Source: Microscilla marina ATCC 23134 (GTDB lineage Bacteria > Bacteroidota > Bacteroidia > Cytophagales > Microscillaceae). Taken from it: 64,000 nt of DNA. The translations under genes were made by a program, and so were the position numbers. This document shows positions 53,098 through 59,969 of the stretch, piece by piece. The first letter of the stretch is position 1, and every line of letters starts with the position of its first letter. The notes below the pieces were generated by a model. That model had not been told where the DNA came from. It saw only the letters and a program-made list of their open reading frames with translations, and searched no databases. The stretch is taken from positions 1 to 64,000 of the forward strand of contig NZ_AAWS01000033.1 in the NCBI RefSeq assembly GCF_000169175.1. The letters run 5' to 3'.

Positions 53098-53742
53098 ATG
53101 TTTGTATTTACCAATACCAATTCTATCGCTAACCAGTTTATAGCCGAGCTAAGAGACATACACGTTCAACAAGACAGCTTTCGGTTTCGTACCAATATGG
53201 AGCGTTTAGGGAGCTTGTTTGCGTATGAAATTTCAAAGCAACTTTCCTACAGTCAAACCTCGGTAAAAACCCCCTTGGGTGAAGCTCCTACCCAGCTTTT
53301 GACAAAACAACCCGTACTCGCTACCATCCTGCGGGCTTCTCTCCCCCTTTATAATGGTTTTTTAAGTATATTTGATAAGTCTGAGAGTGCCTTTATAGGA
53401 GCCTACCGGGGAGCGCACAAAGCAGACAATTCTTTTGACATAGTACAAGGCTATACTGCTACTCCCAGCCTCCAGGACAGGGTGTTGATATTGATTGATC
53501 CTATGCTTGCCACGGGCAAATCTATGGTGTCTACCTATGAGCAGTTGTTGCGTTATGGCACCCCCGCCCAACTACACATTGTGTCTATCATTGCCAGTAA
53601 ACCAGGGATAGCTTATGTGCAGGAAGCTTTGCCTCAGGCTAAACTCTGGATGGGTGATGTTGACGAAGAAATGAACCACAAGTCTTACATAGTGCCAGGG
53701 TTGGGCGATGCTGGTGACCTGGCTTTTGGCGAAAAGCTTTAA
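53098..53742 (+). CDS. upp: Uracil phosphoribosyltransferase
   Basis: The protein has 214 aa from ATG 53098, the usual length; the upstream in-frame extension adds nine residues and is not needed. The PRPP loop is LILIDPMLATGKSM near 130-143, and the uracil-binding end is IVPGLGDAGDLAFGEKL. FRTNMERLGSLFAYE and PVLATILRASLPLYNGF complete the family pattern. It salvages uracil to UMP with PRPP in the cytoplasm. It stands alone, with a membrane-protein gene 71 nt downstream. Confidence 0.96.
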   Translation: MFVFTNTNSIANQFIAELRDIHVQQDSFRFRTNMERLGSLFAYEISKQLSYSQTSVKTPLGEAPTQLLTKQPVLATILRASLPLYNGFLSIFDKSESAFIGAYRGAHKADNSFDIVQGYTATPSLQDRVLILIDPMLATGKSMVSTYEQLLRYGTPAQLHIVSIIASKPGIAYVQEALPQAKLWMGDVDEEMNHKSYIVPGLGDAGDLAFGEKL

Positions 53743-53813
53743 ACAATAACAAAGGAGAGCCGTTTTTAAAGTTTATGTGTTATTTATCATAGATAATTTA
53801 ATAATTAATAGGT

Positions 53814-54260
53814 ATGGAGCTTTGGCTAAAATATTTGAGCGTAATAGCGGGGAGTATGTTCAAGTTTTTGTTTGGGCCGCTGATTAGCATTGCCAACGGA
53901 CTTTCGTTTTTAGAATCTTGTGTCCTTACAGTAATAGGGATGATGATCAGTGCCATTTTACTGTCATTGTTGGGTGAACAAATCAAGAAAAAAATATTCA
54001 ATAGATATTTTAAACCCAAGCGTTTGTTTACCAAAAATAGACGCCGTACGGTGCGTATTTGGCGCAAATACGGGCTTGCTGGAGTGGCTTTTCTTACCCC
54101 GGTAATATTTATGCCTATAGGTGGCCCACTCATTGCCACTTATTATGGCGAAAGCTGGAAGCGTATTGTCCCTTATATGTTTGTAAGTGCGATTTTTTGG
54201 AGCCCGGTGACCACTGGCTGGGTGTATTTTCTGGGCGATATGATCCAAAGCAATGCTTAA
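53814..54260 (+). CDS. Small integral membrane protein
   Basis: The protein has 148 aa with three or four membrane helices: about 5-25 (LSVIAGSMFKFLFGPLISIA), 33-53, 86-104 (YGLAGVAFLTPVIFMPIGGP) and 120-140. A basic loop (about 58-82, KPKRLFTKNRRRTVRIWRK) lies in the middle. The pattern somewhat resembles small COG2426-type putative export proteins or DedA-like folds, but I cannot decide. It is followed by a terminator 60 nt downstream and may be cotranscribed with upp. Confidence 0.65.
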   Translation: MELWLKYLSVIAGSMFKFLFGPLISIANGLSFLESCVLTVIGMMISAILLSLLGEQIKKKIFNRYFKPKRLFTKNRRRTVRIWRKYGLAGVAFLTPVIFMPIGGPLIATYYGESWKRIVPYMFVSAIFWSPVTTGWVYFLGDMIQSNA

Positions 54261-54320
54261 TATCAACCAACATCGGCTCAAAAAAAGTAAGCATTGAAAT
54301 AATATATTATAAAGAAACTA

Positions 54321-54356
54321 AACCTGTCAGGATGATATGTCCAGACAGGTTTTTTT
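54321..54356 (+). terminator. Rho-independent terminator
   Basis: AACCTGTC and GACAGGTT form an 8-bp stem with a 15-nt loop, followed by seven T residues. It ends the upp/membrane-protein transcript. Confidence 0.85.
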
Positions 54357-54567
54357 GTGCACCTCATTTTTCACCAGTGTCAATAGAAATATGCTGTGGT
54401 GTTTTGGGGCAAATAGGCATAATAAGCATAAAGTGAGCGAGTGCTATGGGGAAGTTTTGCGAACCTAACTTACACCAATGTGTTGGCATACGAGGGTTTG
54501 CCCTTAAAAATCATATATGCTAAAATGAAATAGCAGTTTTTGACAACTTAGTTGAGAACAAACCTCC

Positions 54568-54575
54568 TACATTTG
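54568..54575 (+). promoter_or_regulatory. -7 promoter element of the ncRNA candidate (TACATTTG)
   Basis: TACATTTG matches TAnnTTTG. No ORF follows for almost 300 bp, so it would drive an untranslated RNA. A TTG at 54540 is somewhat too distant for an ideal -33 element. Confidence 0.4.
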
Positions 54576-54581
54576 TGTCAA

Positions 54582-54780
54582 ACCATTTCCATGAAAAACT
54601 TTTTAAATATGGCTTTGCATAAGCCTTACTAGAAATGCCTGTATAACCCAACAAAGTTGTAAAGCTTTGAAAGAACCAGGTGCACCCGCTTGTTTATGCG
54701 AGCGGGCGCTCAAAAGAGTAACAGATAGAATGGGTTAGTTTAGTGAAGTCTTCTTTGGTATTGTCAAAGAAGACTTTTTC
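54582..54780 (+). ncRNA. Candidate structured small RNA, about 200 nt
   Basis: The stretch follows a TAnnTTTG promoter and ends in a strong terminator. Inside, TAACCCA (54644) pairs with TGGGTTA (54731), enclosing a hairpin CCCGCT/AGCGGG (54684/54700). No coding potential is visible. I could not match it to 6S, SRP, RNase P or tmRNA by eye. Confidence 0.4.
54746..54780 (+). terminator. Strong terminator of the ncRNA candidate
   Basis: AAGTCTTCTTTG and CAAAGAAGACTT form a perfect 12-bp stem around a 7-nt loop, followed by TTTC. Confidence 0.85.
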
Positions 54781-54822
54781 TATTTGATACCAATTGCATT
54801 ATTTCTCTCCACTCTCAAGTCC

Positions 54823-54830
54823 TATATTTG
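54823..54830 (+). promoter_or_regulatory. -7 promoter element (TATATTTG)
   Basis: TATATTTG matches TAnnTTTG, 36 bp before the ATG of the lipoprotein gene. Confidence 0.55.
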
Positions 54831-54865
54831 TATAATATTCAATCAATTAAACAAATTTATACGAT

Positions 54866-55348
54866 ATGAAAAACATCTTTTCGGTATTGACAATCTGCCT
54901 TTTGTCTTTCTGTATGTGGTCATGCAAAGCCAAGTATTATGAAAAGCATCAAGAGGTAGCAAAACGTGACATACTCAATTGGGAAGCCAGTGATGTGAAA
55001 AAATTTGAGGTAGAAATTGACGATGCCCAATCTAAATTTAACCTTGGGGTAGTGTTGCGTCACCACGCAAAAATTGCACATCCGTCGGTCACTGTACAAG
55101 TCACCATTACTTCGCCATCGGGTAAGAAAACAGCTAAAAACCAAGAGATTCAATTGAAAGATAGCGCGGGTAAGCTAGTGGGAGAGGTAGCCGGTGACAT
55201 TGTAGATGTTACCTCTTTTGTAGAAAAAGGGTACAGTTTTGCCGAAAAAGGAAAGTATACTTTTGATGTAGCGCTCGTGTCTAAAATGAGCCTGACTGGA
55301 TTTATGAGTGTGGGTTTTGTGATAGAGAAGCCAGAGGCGGCAAAGTAG
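54866..55348 (+). CDS. GldH-like lipoprotein
   Basis: The protein has 160 aa. The signal peptide ends in a lipobox (SFCMWSC, Cys20). The mature part is a beta sandwich with VTVQVTITSPSGKKTAKNQE, IQLKDSAGKLVGEVAGDI and KGKYTFDVALVSKMSL. This resembles gliding-motility lipoprotein GldH in layout and length, but the match is by pattern only. GldH proteins are outer-membrane-associated lipoproteins linked to type IX secretion and gliding. No other gld gene is nearby. It has its own promoter and terminator. Confidence 0.6.
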   Translation: MKNIFSVLTICLLSFCMWSCKAKYYEKHQEVAKRDILNWEASDVKKFEVEIDDAQSKFNLGVVLRHHAKIAHPSVTVQVTITSPSGKKTAKNQEIQLKDSAGKLVGEVAGDIVDVTSFVEKGYSFAEKGKYTFDVALVSKMSLTGFMSVGFVIEKPEAAK

Positions 55349-55365
55349 CATTGCTTCGAACAAAT

Positions 55366-55406
55366 AAAAAACCCCTTGAGCCTATTGGAGGCTCAAGGGG
55401 TTTTTT
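55366..55406 (+). terminator. Terminator of the GldH-like lipoprotein gene
   Basis: AAAAACCCCTTGAGCCT and AGGCTCAAGGGGTTTTTT form a 17-bp stem with a 5-nt loop and a T tail, 18 nt after the stop. It rules out an N-terminal extension of the following TPR gene. Confidence 0.92.
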
Positions 55407-55482
55407 ATTGAACAAAATCACTAAATTTACGGTTTTGTTCATAATTCGTCATCATATACATTACAAACTTGAACATATAGCA

Positions 55483-56214
55483 ATGGCAGATAACAATCGT
55501 TTTTTTGAAGAGGGAATGACTTTATACAATGCAGAAAAGTATGAAGAAGCTATAGACTTGTTTACCCAAGCTTTGGCAAAAGAAATGACCCACGTGGGAA
55601 GTTTATACCAGCGGGGGCTGAGTCATACCAAATTGCGCAATTTCGACCAGGCATTCCGCGACTTTGACCAGGCGATTGCTTTTGCTCCTCATATTGCCGC
55701 TATTTATTCAGAAAGAGGCGTGGTATACTACCACCAAAAAGACTATAAAAAAGCCATGCAAGACATGGACAAGGCAGTAGCCCTGGAGCCCCAGGAAGCC
55801 TACCGTTATGCCAGCCGTGCTTACTTGAGAGCAGCTGTAGGCGATAAACTAGGGGCATTGAATGATTACCGCAAAGCCCTGGAGCTAGACCCTGACGATG
55901 CCATAGTACAAAACAACCTTGGTTTGCTCGAAGAGAGCATGGGCTATAGCAAAGATGCCCACAAGCGCTACGAAGAAGCCGATCGGCTCATGGGCATAAG
56001 CCAGGAAGAACGACAGAAGCGTTTTGATAAAATTGTGGAAGACCACAAAATTGCGGAAGCTTCGCGCAAGATGCAGCAAGACGTGCCTCCTCCTGTGACC
56101 AAGCCTCAAACCAAAGACTACTTTCAGGTAATGAAAAGCGTGTTTACCTCTAAAGAGCGTTTCGGTGAATTCAAAAACTTTGTCAAAGGGAAGTTTGGTA
56201 AGAAAAAATCTTAA
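55483..56214 (+). CDS. Cytoplasmic TPR-repeat protein
   Basis: The protein has 243 aa from ATG 55483; the longer in-frame reading would cross a terminator hairpin and lacks protein character. About five TPRs occupy residues 1-175 (FFEEGMTLYNAEKYEEAIDL, HVGSLYQRGLSHTKLRNFDQ, AAIYSERGVVYYHQKDYKKA and so on), followed by a charged helical tail. No signal peptide, so cytoplasmic. Partner unknown. Confidence 0.85.
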   Translation: MADNNRFFEEGMTLYNAEKYEEAIDLFTQALAKEMTHVGSLYQRGLSHTKLRNFDQAFRDFDQAIAFAPHIAAIYSERGVVYYHQKDYKKAMQDMDKAVALEPQEAYRYASRAYLRAAVGDKLGALNDYRKALELDPDDAIVQNNLGLLEESMGYSKDAHKRYEEADRLMGISQEERQKRFDKIVEDHKIAEASRKMQQDVPPPVTKPQTKDYFQVMKSVFTSKERFGEFKNFVKGKFGKKKS

Positions 56215-56352
56215 ACAGCCTCACTATTTGAGGGGGTGTGAAGTGTAGGTAAGCACCAAGGCAGCATTAAACACACCTAATGAGTAGGTATAACTAACTT
56301 ATAATGAGTAAGTTGATCTTAATTATGCCCAAGCATATCAACATAAAAACAA

Positions 56353-56381
56353 AGGGGGCATTGCCATAATGGTTGCCCCCT
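56353..56381. terminator. Terminator between convergent genes
   Basis: AGGGGGCA and TGCCCCCT form an 8-bp GC-rich stem with a 13-nt loop, between the TPR gene and the leftward sterol-desaturase gene. The T tail is weak. Confidence 0.6.
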
Positions 56382-56410
56382 GTTTACTTGACAATGTGGG
56401 TTCTACAGGG

Positions 56411-57283
56411 TCATTTTTTTGTGAAAGGCTCTTTTAGTTGCCCTAAAAAAGTCTCCGGGTATTGTTCTACCTCGTCGAAACCCAGCGGGATGTCTTTGCC
56501 CGAATGAGGTACATAAGCTGTACCAAACAAATAATCCCAAATACTTAAAGAAATGCCAAAGTTCATCCCGTAAGGGTGTTGTTGAGGCAAGTGTTTGGCG
56601 TGGTGCCAAATGTGCATCTGGGGGTTGTTAAATATGTACTTGAATAGACCATAGCTCCAGCGAATATTGGCGTGGTTGAGGTGTCCAATCAGAATAGTAA
56701 AGGCATGCAGCAGGAAAAAATCTTTGATTCCAAACCCTATCATTGTGAGCGGTATATACAAAATACTCTTATAAATAATAGTTTCCATAGGGTGAAAACG
56801 CAAGTGTGCCGCAAACCCCATTTCTTCTACCGAATGGTGTACCTTATGAAGCTGCCACATCCAATTGACCCGATGTAACATGACATGCACTCCCCACTGA
56901 ATAAAATCGGCAAGTAGAAACATCAACAAAAACTGTTGCCAACCAGCCCAACTACTCACCTGAATAGCCACCAGATTTGTAACTCCAAACATTGCCAAAA
57001 AGTCCTTAAACAGTTCGACAAATACATTGGAAATGGCATTGTAAGCCACCAGTGAAAACAAGAAAAAGTTGAAGAACATATAAAAAGTATCTTGCCAAAA
57101 ACCTTTTCTAAGCAGGGGCTGGTGTTTGCGCCAGGGCACAGCCACTTCTAGTATTAACACTAGCAAAGAAACTGCTATGAGGTAATAAAAATAGTTATGC
57201 CACGATGGGTGAGTCATCTCATACCATAAATAGTGGGCATAACCTGTAAAAGAATCTGCAATTACTTTTAAATATTTATCCAT
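56411..57283 (-). CDS. Sterol desaturase/fatty acid hydroxylase family protein
   Basis: The protein has 290 aa with five or so membrane helices. The diiron His clusters are visible: HVMLHRVNWMWQLHKVHHS near 130-150, HLRFHPMETI near 158-167, LNHANIRW near 200 and MHIWHHAKHLPQQHPYGMNF near 220-240. This set is that of integral-membrane hydroxylases/desaturases acting on lipids such as carotenoids, sterols or fatty acids. The substrate cannot be told. It starts 3 nt after the rhodanese-lipoprotein stop and is certainly cotranscribed with it. Confidence 0.93.
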   Translation of the reverse strand: MDKYLKVIADSFTGYAHYLWYEMTHPSWHNYFYYLIAVSLLVLILEVAVPWRKHQPLLRKGFWQDTFYMFFNFFLFSLVAYNAISNVFVELFKDFLAMFGVTNLVAIQVSSWAGWQQFLLMFLLADFIQWGVHVMLHRVNWMWQLHKVHHSVEEMGFAAHLRFHPMETIIYKSILYIPLTMIGFGIKDFFLLHAFTILIGHLNHANIRWSYGLFKYIFNNPQMHIWHHAKHLPQQHPYGMNFGISLSIWDYLFGTAYVPHSGKDIPLGFDEVEQYPETFLGQLKEPFTKK

Positions 57284-57286
57284 TGG

Positions 57287-57760
57287 TTATTTTTCAATCG
57301 TATAGCCCAATTGTTGCCAGGCACCAAAACCTCCCTCCAGGTTATATACTTCTTTAAAACCCGCTGCCTTCATTTTTTGCATGGCCTTTCCACTGCGTCC
57401 GCCTACGGCACAATACACATACACAGGCTTGTTTTTGTCGAGTTTGGCTACCTGGTCGTCAAAATCAGGCTTGTAAAAATCAATATTAGTTGCTTTGGGC
57501 AGCTTGCCTTTATCTACCTCTGCCTTGGTGCGTACATCCAACACAATGCCTACCTTGGAACCCATCAACTGCTTGAATGTTTCGGGCTTGATGTTGGTAA
57601 AGGCAACCACTGTAGTTTGAGACTGCCCAGTATTTACCTGATCATTGGTGGTAGTTTTGTTGTTGTTGGCTTCGGTATTATTGGCGGCTTCATTGTTTTT
57701 TTTGCTGCCGCAAGCAGCCAGCATCACCACCATTATACATATATAAAATAGTTTGTTCAT
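57287..57760 (-). CDS. Rhodanese-domain lipoprotein
   Basis: The protein has 157 aa from ATG 57760, where a lipoprotein signal begins (MNKLFYICIMVVMLAACGSK, Cys17). A low-complexity Asn/Thr linker (20-50) precedes one rhodanese domain: VGIVLDVRTKAEVDKGKLPK, then FDDQVAKL and the active loop PVYVYCAVGGRSGKAMQKMK with the catalytic Cys. It would transfer sulfur or sense redox state in the periplasm. It is the first gene of an operon with the sterol-desaturase-like gene; their functional link is not evident. Confidence 0.9.
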   Translation of the reverse strand: MNKLFYICIMVVMLAACGSKKNNEAANNTEANNNKTTTNDQVNTGQSQTTVVAFTNIKPETFKQLMGSKVGIVLDVRTKAEVDKGKLPKATNIDFYKPDFDDQVAKLDKNKPVYVYCAVGGRSGKAMQKMKAAGFKEVYNLEGGFGAWQQLGYTIEK

Positions 57761-57796
57761 TGCTTTTGTTTTTAGAGTAAACTCAATATTAGACAC

Positions 57797-57816
57797 TGTA
57801 GGTGTAATCACCTACA
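57797..57816. promoter_or_regulatory. Palindrome at the promoter of the rhodanese operon
   Basis: TGTAGGTG-taat-CACCTACA is a perfect 8-bp inverted repeat with a 4-bp spacer. It lies at or just after the expected transcription start, so it could be an operator or a 5' hairpin. Confidence 0.45.
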
Positions 57817-57824
57817 AGAGACAG

Positions 57825-57832
57825 CAAATATA
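57825..57832 (-). promoter_or_regulatory. -7 promoter element of the rhodanese operon
   Basis: The minus strand reads TATATTTG, matching TAnnTTTG, about 65 bp before the ATG at 57760. Confidence 0.55.
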
Positions 57833-57884
57833 TAAAATAATTACTTATGAATGTATGTTCATATTTTTTGATTGAAGATTCTTT

Positions 57885-58448
57885 GGTGAGCAGTGCACAG
57901 GTTACCCTGTGGTAAGATGGTTTAATTACGAATGGGTCAATTACGAATTACGAATTACCCTCCTTGTATTGGTCTTTAGCCAGACCAATACCCAACCCAA
58001 AAACTCATATACAAGTTGTTTTTCAAGTCTTGGGGTGAGCATTGCTCAGGTCACCCTGCGGTAAGACCTTCGCGGGGGAGGAGGTTTTTGAAAACAATTC
58101 AACCCTAAAGAAATTACGAATGAATCAATTACGAACCGACCATAGGGAGCTCTGCCTTGGCTAATTACGAATGAGGGAGCTCACCTTCACAGGAAATCGT
58201 TTATCAAGAGGAGTGGCAAGTCAAGACAATTCAACCCTAAAAACAACCTCCTCGTATTGGTCTTAAGGCTTCAGCCAGACCAATACCCAACCCAAAAACT
58301 CATATACAAGTTGTTTTTCAAGTCTTGGGGTTCGCATTGCTCAGGTCACCCTGCGGTAAGACCTTCATGGGAGGTAGGTTTTTGAAAACAATTCACCCTC
58401 AAAAACAACCTCCCCGTGTTGGTCTTAAGGCTTTAGCCAGACCAACAC
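57885..58448. repeat. Structured repeat block, left part (R0-R3)
   Basis: A degraded copy R0 begins at 57885. Copies R1 (57966), R2 (58254) and R3 (58416) each open with the hairpin GTATTGGTCT...AGACCAATAC (R3: GTGTTGGTCT...AGACCAACAC). R1 and R2 continue with GGGGTTCGCATTGCTCAGGT-like sequence (R1 has GTGAG for GTTCG) and CACCCTGCGGTAAGACCTTC. Short ATTACGAAT motifs (57924-58172) are interspersed. No gene is present. Confidence 0.75.
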
Positions 58449-58561
58449 CTGCCAACCCAAAAGCTTGTATTTGAATTAAGAATTAGCGCAAAGCGATGCT
58501 AAAAATTTTTCTATTATAGTTTTAAGTGATTGATTTACAGTGGATTAAAGTGCTTTTTTTC

Positions 58562-58592
58562 TTGTAAAAGGCGAGGTTTTTTATTATATTTG
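58562..58592 (+). promoter_or_regulatory. Promoter of 82-aa cassette, copy 1
   Basis: TTG (58562-58564) and TATATTTG (58585-58592) give -33 and -7 elements at 23-bp spacing. The same pair at the same spacing precedes copy 2. Confidence 0.6.
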
Positions 58593-58598
58593 CTTATA

Positions 58599-58656
58599 CT
58601 TTCACGGTGAAAGTAAGCCCAAGAAGCTAAGATTTGACGGTCTGCTTCAAGGGCTT
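58599..58656 (+). promoter_or_regulatory. Structured 5' leader, copy 1 (hairpin plus attenuator-like stem)
   Basis: CTTTCACGGTGAAAG (58599-58613) is an inverted repeat at the predicted transcript start. Then AAGCCC-aa-GAAGC pairs with GCTTC-aa-GGGCTT and is followed by a T run, like a transcription attenuator. Copy 2 keeps the stem with a compensatory change. Confidence 0.55.
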
Positions 58657-58681
58657 TTTGCAACAAATAAATCATTACAGT

Positions 58682-58930
58682 ATGCAATTTACTGATTTAA
58701 ACTCAGAGCTACAAAATGTAGCCATCCCTCAATCTATGATCAACCTATTTGCGCAAAGCCTATATGCACAATTAGAAGCATTAGCGCTTGACGCCAATGC
58801 TTCATTAGAGTTGTTCGAAAATCAAGCGTATACAGAAGTAAAAACGTTTTTACAGGCACACATTCAACAAATGCAATATACCCTCAACAGCGTAGAAATA
58901 TTGGATAGGATGGAGCAATCACAAGTTTAA
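58682..58930 (+). CDS. 82-aa helical protein, copy 1
   Basis: The protein begins MQFTDLNSELQNVAIPQSMI and is all helical, without Cys, signal peptide or membrane helix. The ATG at 58682 is chosen because copy 2 has one extra T in the leader, so upstream reading frames are not conserved while the frame from this ATG is. Copy 2 encodes the identical protein. No family was recognised. Its promoter, leader and terminator are all duplicated with it. Confidence 0.7.
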   Translation: MQFTDLNSELQNVAIPQSMINLFAQSLYAQLEALALDANASLELFENQAYTEVKTFLQAHIQQMQYTLNSVEILDRMEQSQV

Positions 58931-58937
58931 AAACATC

Positions 58938-58965
58938 AAAGCCCTGACGCAAGTCAGGGCTTTTT
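58938..58965 (+). terminator. Terminator of cassette copy 1
   Basis: AAAGCCCTGAC and GTCAGGGCTTT form an 11-bp stem around GCAA with a T tail, 7 nt after the stop codon. Confidence 0.9.
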
Positions 58966-58994
58966 ATCTATTTGCTCCTAAAGAGCAACAATCA

Positions 58995-59034
58995 TCATTG
59001 CCTAATGATCTCCTTCCTAAAATCTTCATGCAAC
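58995..59034 (-). pseudogene. 3' fragment of the substrate-binding-protein gene
   Basis: Read on the minus strand these 40 bp equal the last 40 bp of the binding-protein gene at 59970-60009 and encode LHEDFRKEIIRQ plus stop. The fragment was copied together with the 82-aa cassette and marks the right end of the duplicated unit. Confidence 0.85.
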
Positions 59035-59044
59035 CTGATAAGGG

Positions 59045-59064
59045 CAAGTTTGTAACTTGTTTTT
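59045..59064 (+). terminator. Small hairpin with T run
   Basis: CAAGTT-TGT-AACTTG is followed by five T residues. It lies just after the duplicated gene fragment and may be a minor terminator. Confidence 0.4.
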
Positions 59065-59106
59065 AAGAACTTGATGATGACGCCAAAGAATCCTGGCAGG
59101 TTTTTG

Positions 59107-59412
59107 AGGAACCAGACCAAAACCCATACACAAGTTATTTTTCAAGTATTGGGGTTCGCATTGCTCAGGTCACTCTGCGTTAAGACCTTCGCGGGAGGTG
59201 ACAATTCACCCTCAAAAACAACCTCCTCGTATTGGTCTTCAGGCTTCAGCCAGACCAATACCCAACCCAAAAATTCGTACACAAGTTATTTTTCAAAGTC
59301 TGGGGTTCGCATTGCTCAGGTCACTCTGCGTTAAGACCTTCGCGGGAGGTGACAATTCACCCTCAAAAACAACCTCCTCGTATTGGTCTTCAGGCTTTAG
59401 CCAGACCAACAC
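59107..59412. repeat. Structured repeat block, right part (R4-R6)
   Basis: R4 (59107, without the left hairpin arm), R5 (59229) and R6 (59380) are spaced 151 bp apart (R5 to R6). R5 and R6 carry the GTATTGGTCT hairpin. R4 and R5 carry a frame ending GVRIAQVTLR-stop, which R2 and (as GVSIAQVTLR) R1 also have. R6 leads into cassette copy 2. Confidence 0.75.
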
Positions 59413-59525
59413 CTGCCAACCCAAAAGCTTGTATTTGAATTAAGAATTAGCGCAAAGCGATGCTAAAAACTTTTCTGTTATAGTTTTAAGTGATTGATTT
59501 ACAGCGAATTAAAGTACTGTTTTTC

Positions 59526-59556
59526 TTGTAAAAGGCGAGCAGTTTTATTATATTTG
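59526..59556 (+). promoter_or_regulatory. Promoter of 82-aa cassette, copy 2
   Basis: TTG (59526-59528) and TATATTTG (59549-59556) have the same 23-bp spacing as in copy 1. Confidence 0.6.
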
Positions 59557-59562
59557 TTTATG

Positions 59563-59621
59563 CTTTCACGGTGAAAGTAAGCCCAAGAGGTTATGTTTTG
59601 GAAGACTTCCCTCAAGGGCTT
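59563..59621 (+). promoter_or_regulatory. Structured 5' leader, copy 2
   Basis: CTTTCACGGTGAAAG is conserved. AAGCCC-aa-GAGG pairs with CCTC-aa-GGGCTT, so the third pair of the upper stem changed from A-T to G-C on both sides, while the apical loop diverged. A run of six T follows. Confidence 0.55.
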
Positions 59622-59647
59622 TTTTGCAACAAATAAATCATTACAGT

Positions 59648-59896
59648 ATGCAATTTACTGATTTAAACTCAGAGCTACAAAATGTAGCCATTCCTCAATC
59701 TATGATCAACCTATTTGCGCAAAGCCTATATGCACAATTAGAAGCATTAGCGCTTGACGCCAATGCTTCATTAGAGTTGTTCGAAAACCAAGCGTATACA
59801 GAAGTAAAAACGTTTTTACAGGCACACATTCAACAAATGCAATATACCCTCAACAGCGTAGAAATATTGGATAGGATGGAGCAATCACAAGTTTAA
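59648..59896 (+). CDS. 82-aa helical protein, copy 2
   Basis: The encoded protein is identical to that at 58682-58930, although a few nucleotides differ (for example ATCCCT/ATTCCT and AATCAA/AACCAA), all silent. Silent-only change suggests selection on the protein. Function unknown. It lies next to the intact substrate-binding-protein gene, in the presumably ancestral position. Confidence 0.72.
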   Translation: MQFTDLNSELQNVAIPQSMINLFAQSLYAQLEALALDANASLELFENQAYTEVKTFLQAHIQQMQYTLNSVEILDRMEQSQV

Positions 59897-59903
59897 AAAC
59901 ATC

Positions 59904-59931
59904 AAAGCCCTGACATAAGTCAGGGCTTTTT
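59904..59931 (+). terminator. Terminator of cassette copy 2
   Basis: AAAGCCCTGAC and GTCAGGGCTTT pair around ATAA, with a T tail. Only the loop differs from copy 1. Confidence 0.9.
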
Positions 59932-59969
59932 ATCTATTTGCTCCTAAAGTAGCAACAATTCAACAACCA

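Larger units (their letters stand above)
54261..54865. other. Long intergenic region with terminator, ncRNA candidate and promoter
   Basis: These 605 bases contain no ORF worth reporting. They hold a terminator for the preceding gene (54321-54356), a possible small RNA (54582-54780) with its own promoter (54568) and terminator (54746-54780), and the promoter of the next lipoprotein gene (54823). Confidence 0.55.

Noticed and set aside
55351-55482. N-terminal extension of the TPR gene
   Set aside because: It would run through the terminator hairpin at 55366-55406; the ATG at 55483 starts the TPR domain directly.
57885-59412. Possible CRISPR array
   Set aside because: The repeat units are about 150 bp, unequal and adjacent, with no regular short repeat/unique spacer alternation and no cas genes.
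59071-59443. Three overlapping 68-87-aa open frames in the repeat block
   Set aside because: They result from reading the repeats in different frames; they begin in the middle of repeats and lack conserved starts.
57885-59950. Retron or diversity-generating retroelement
   Set aside because: Structured repeats and a duplicated short ORF suggested it, but there is no reverse transcriptase, and differences between copies are not adenine-biased.
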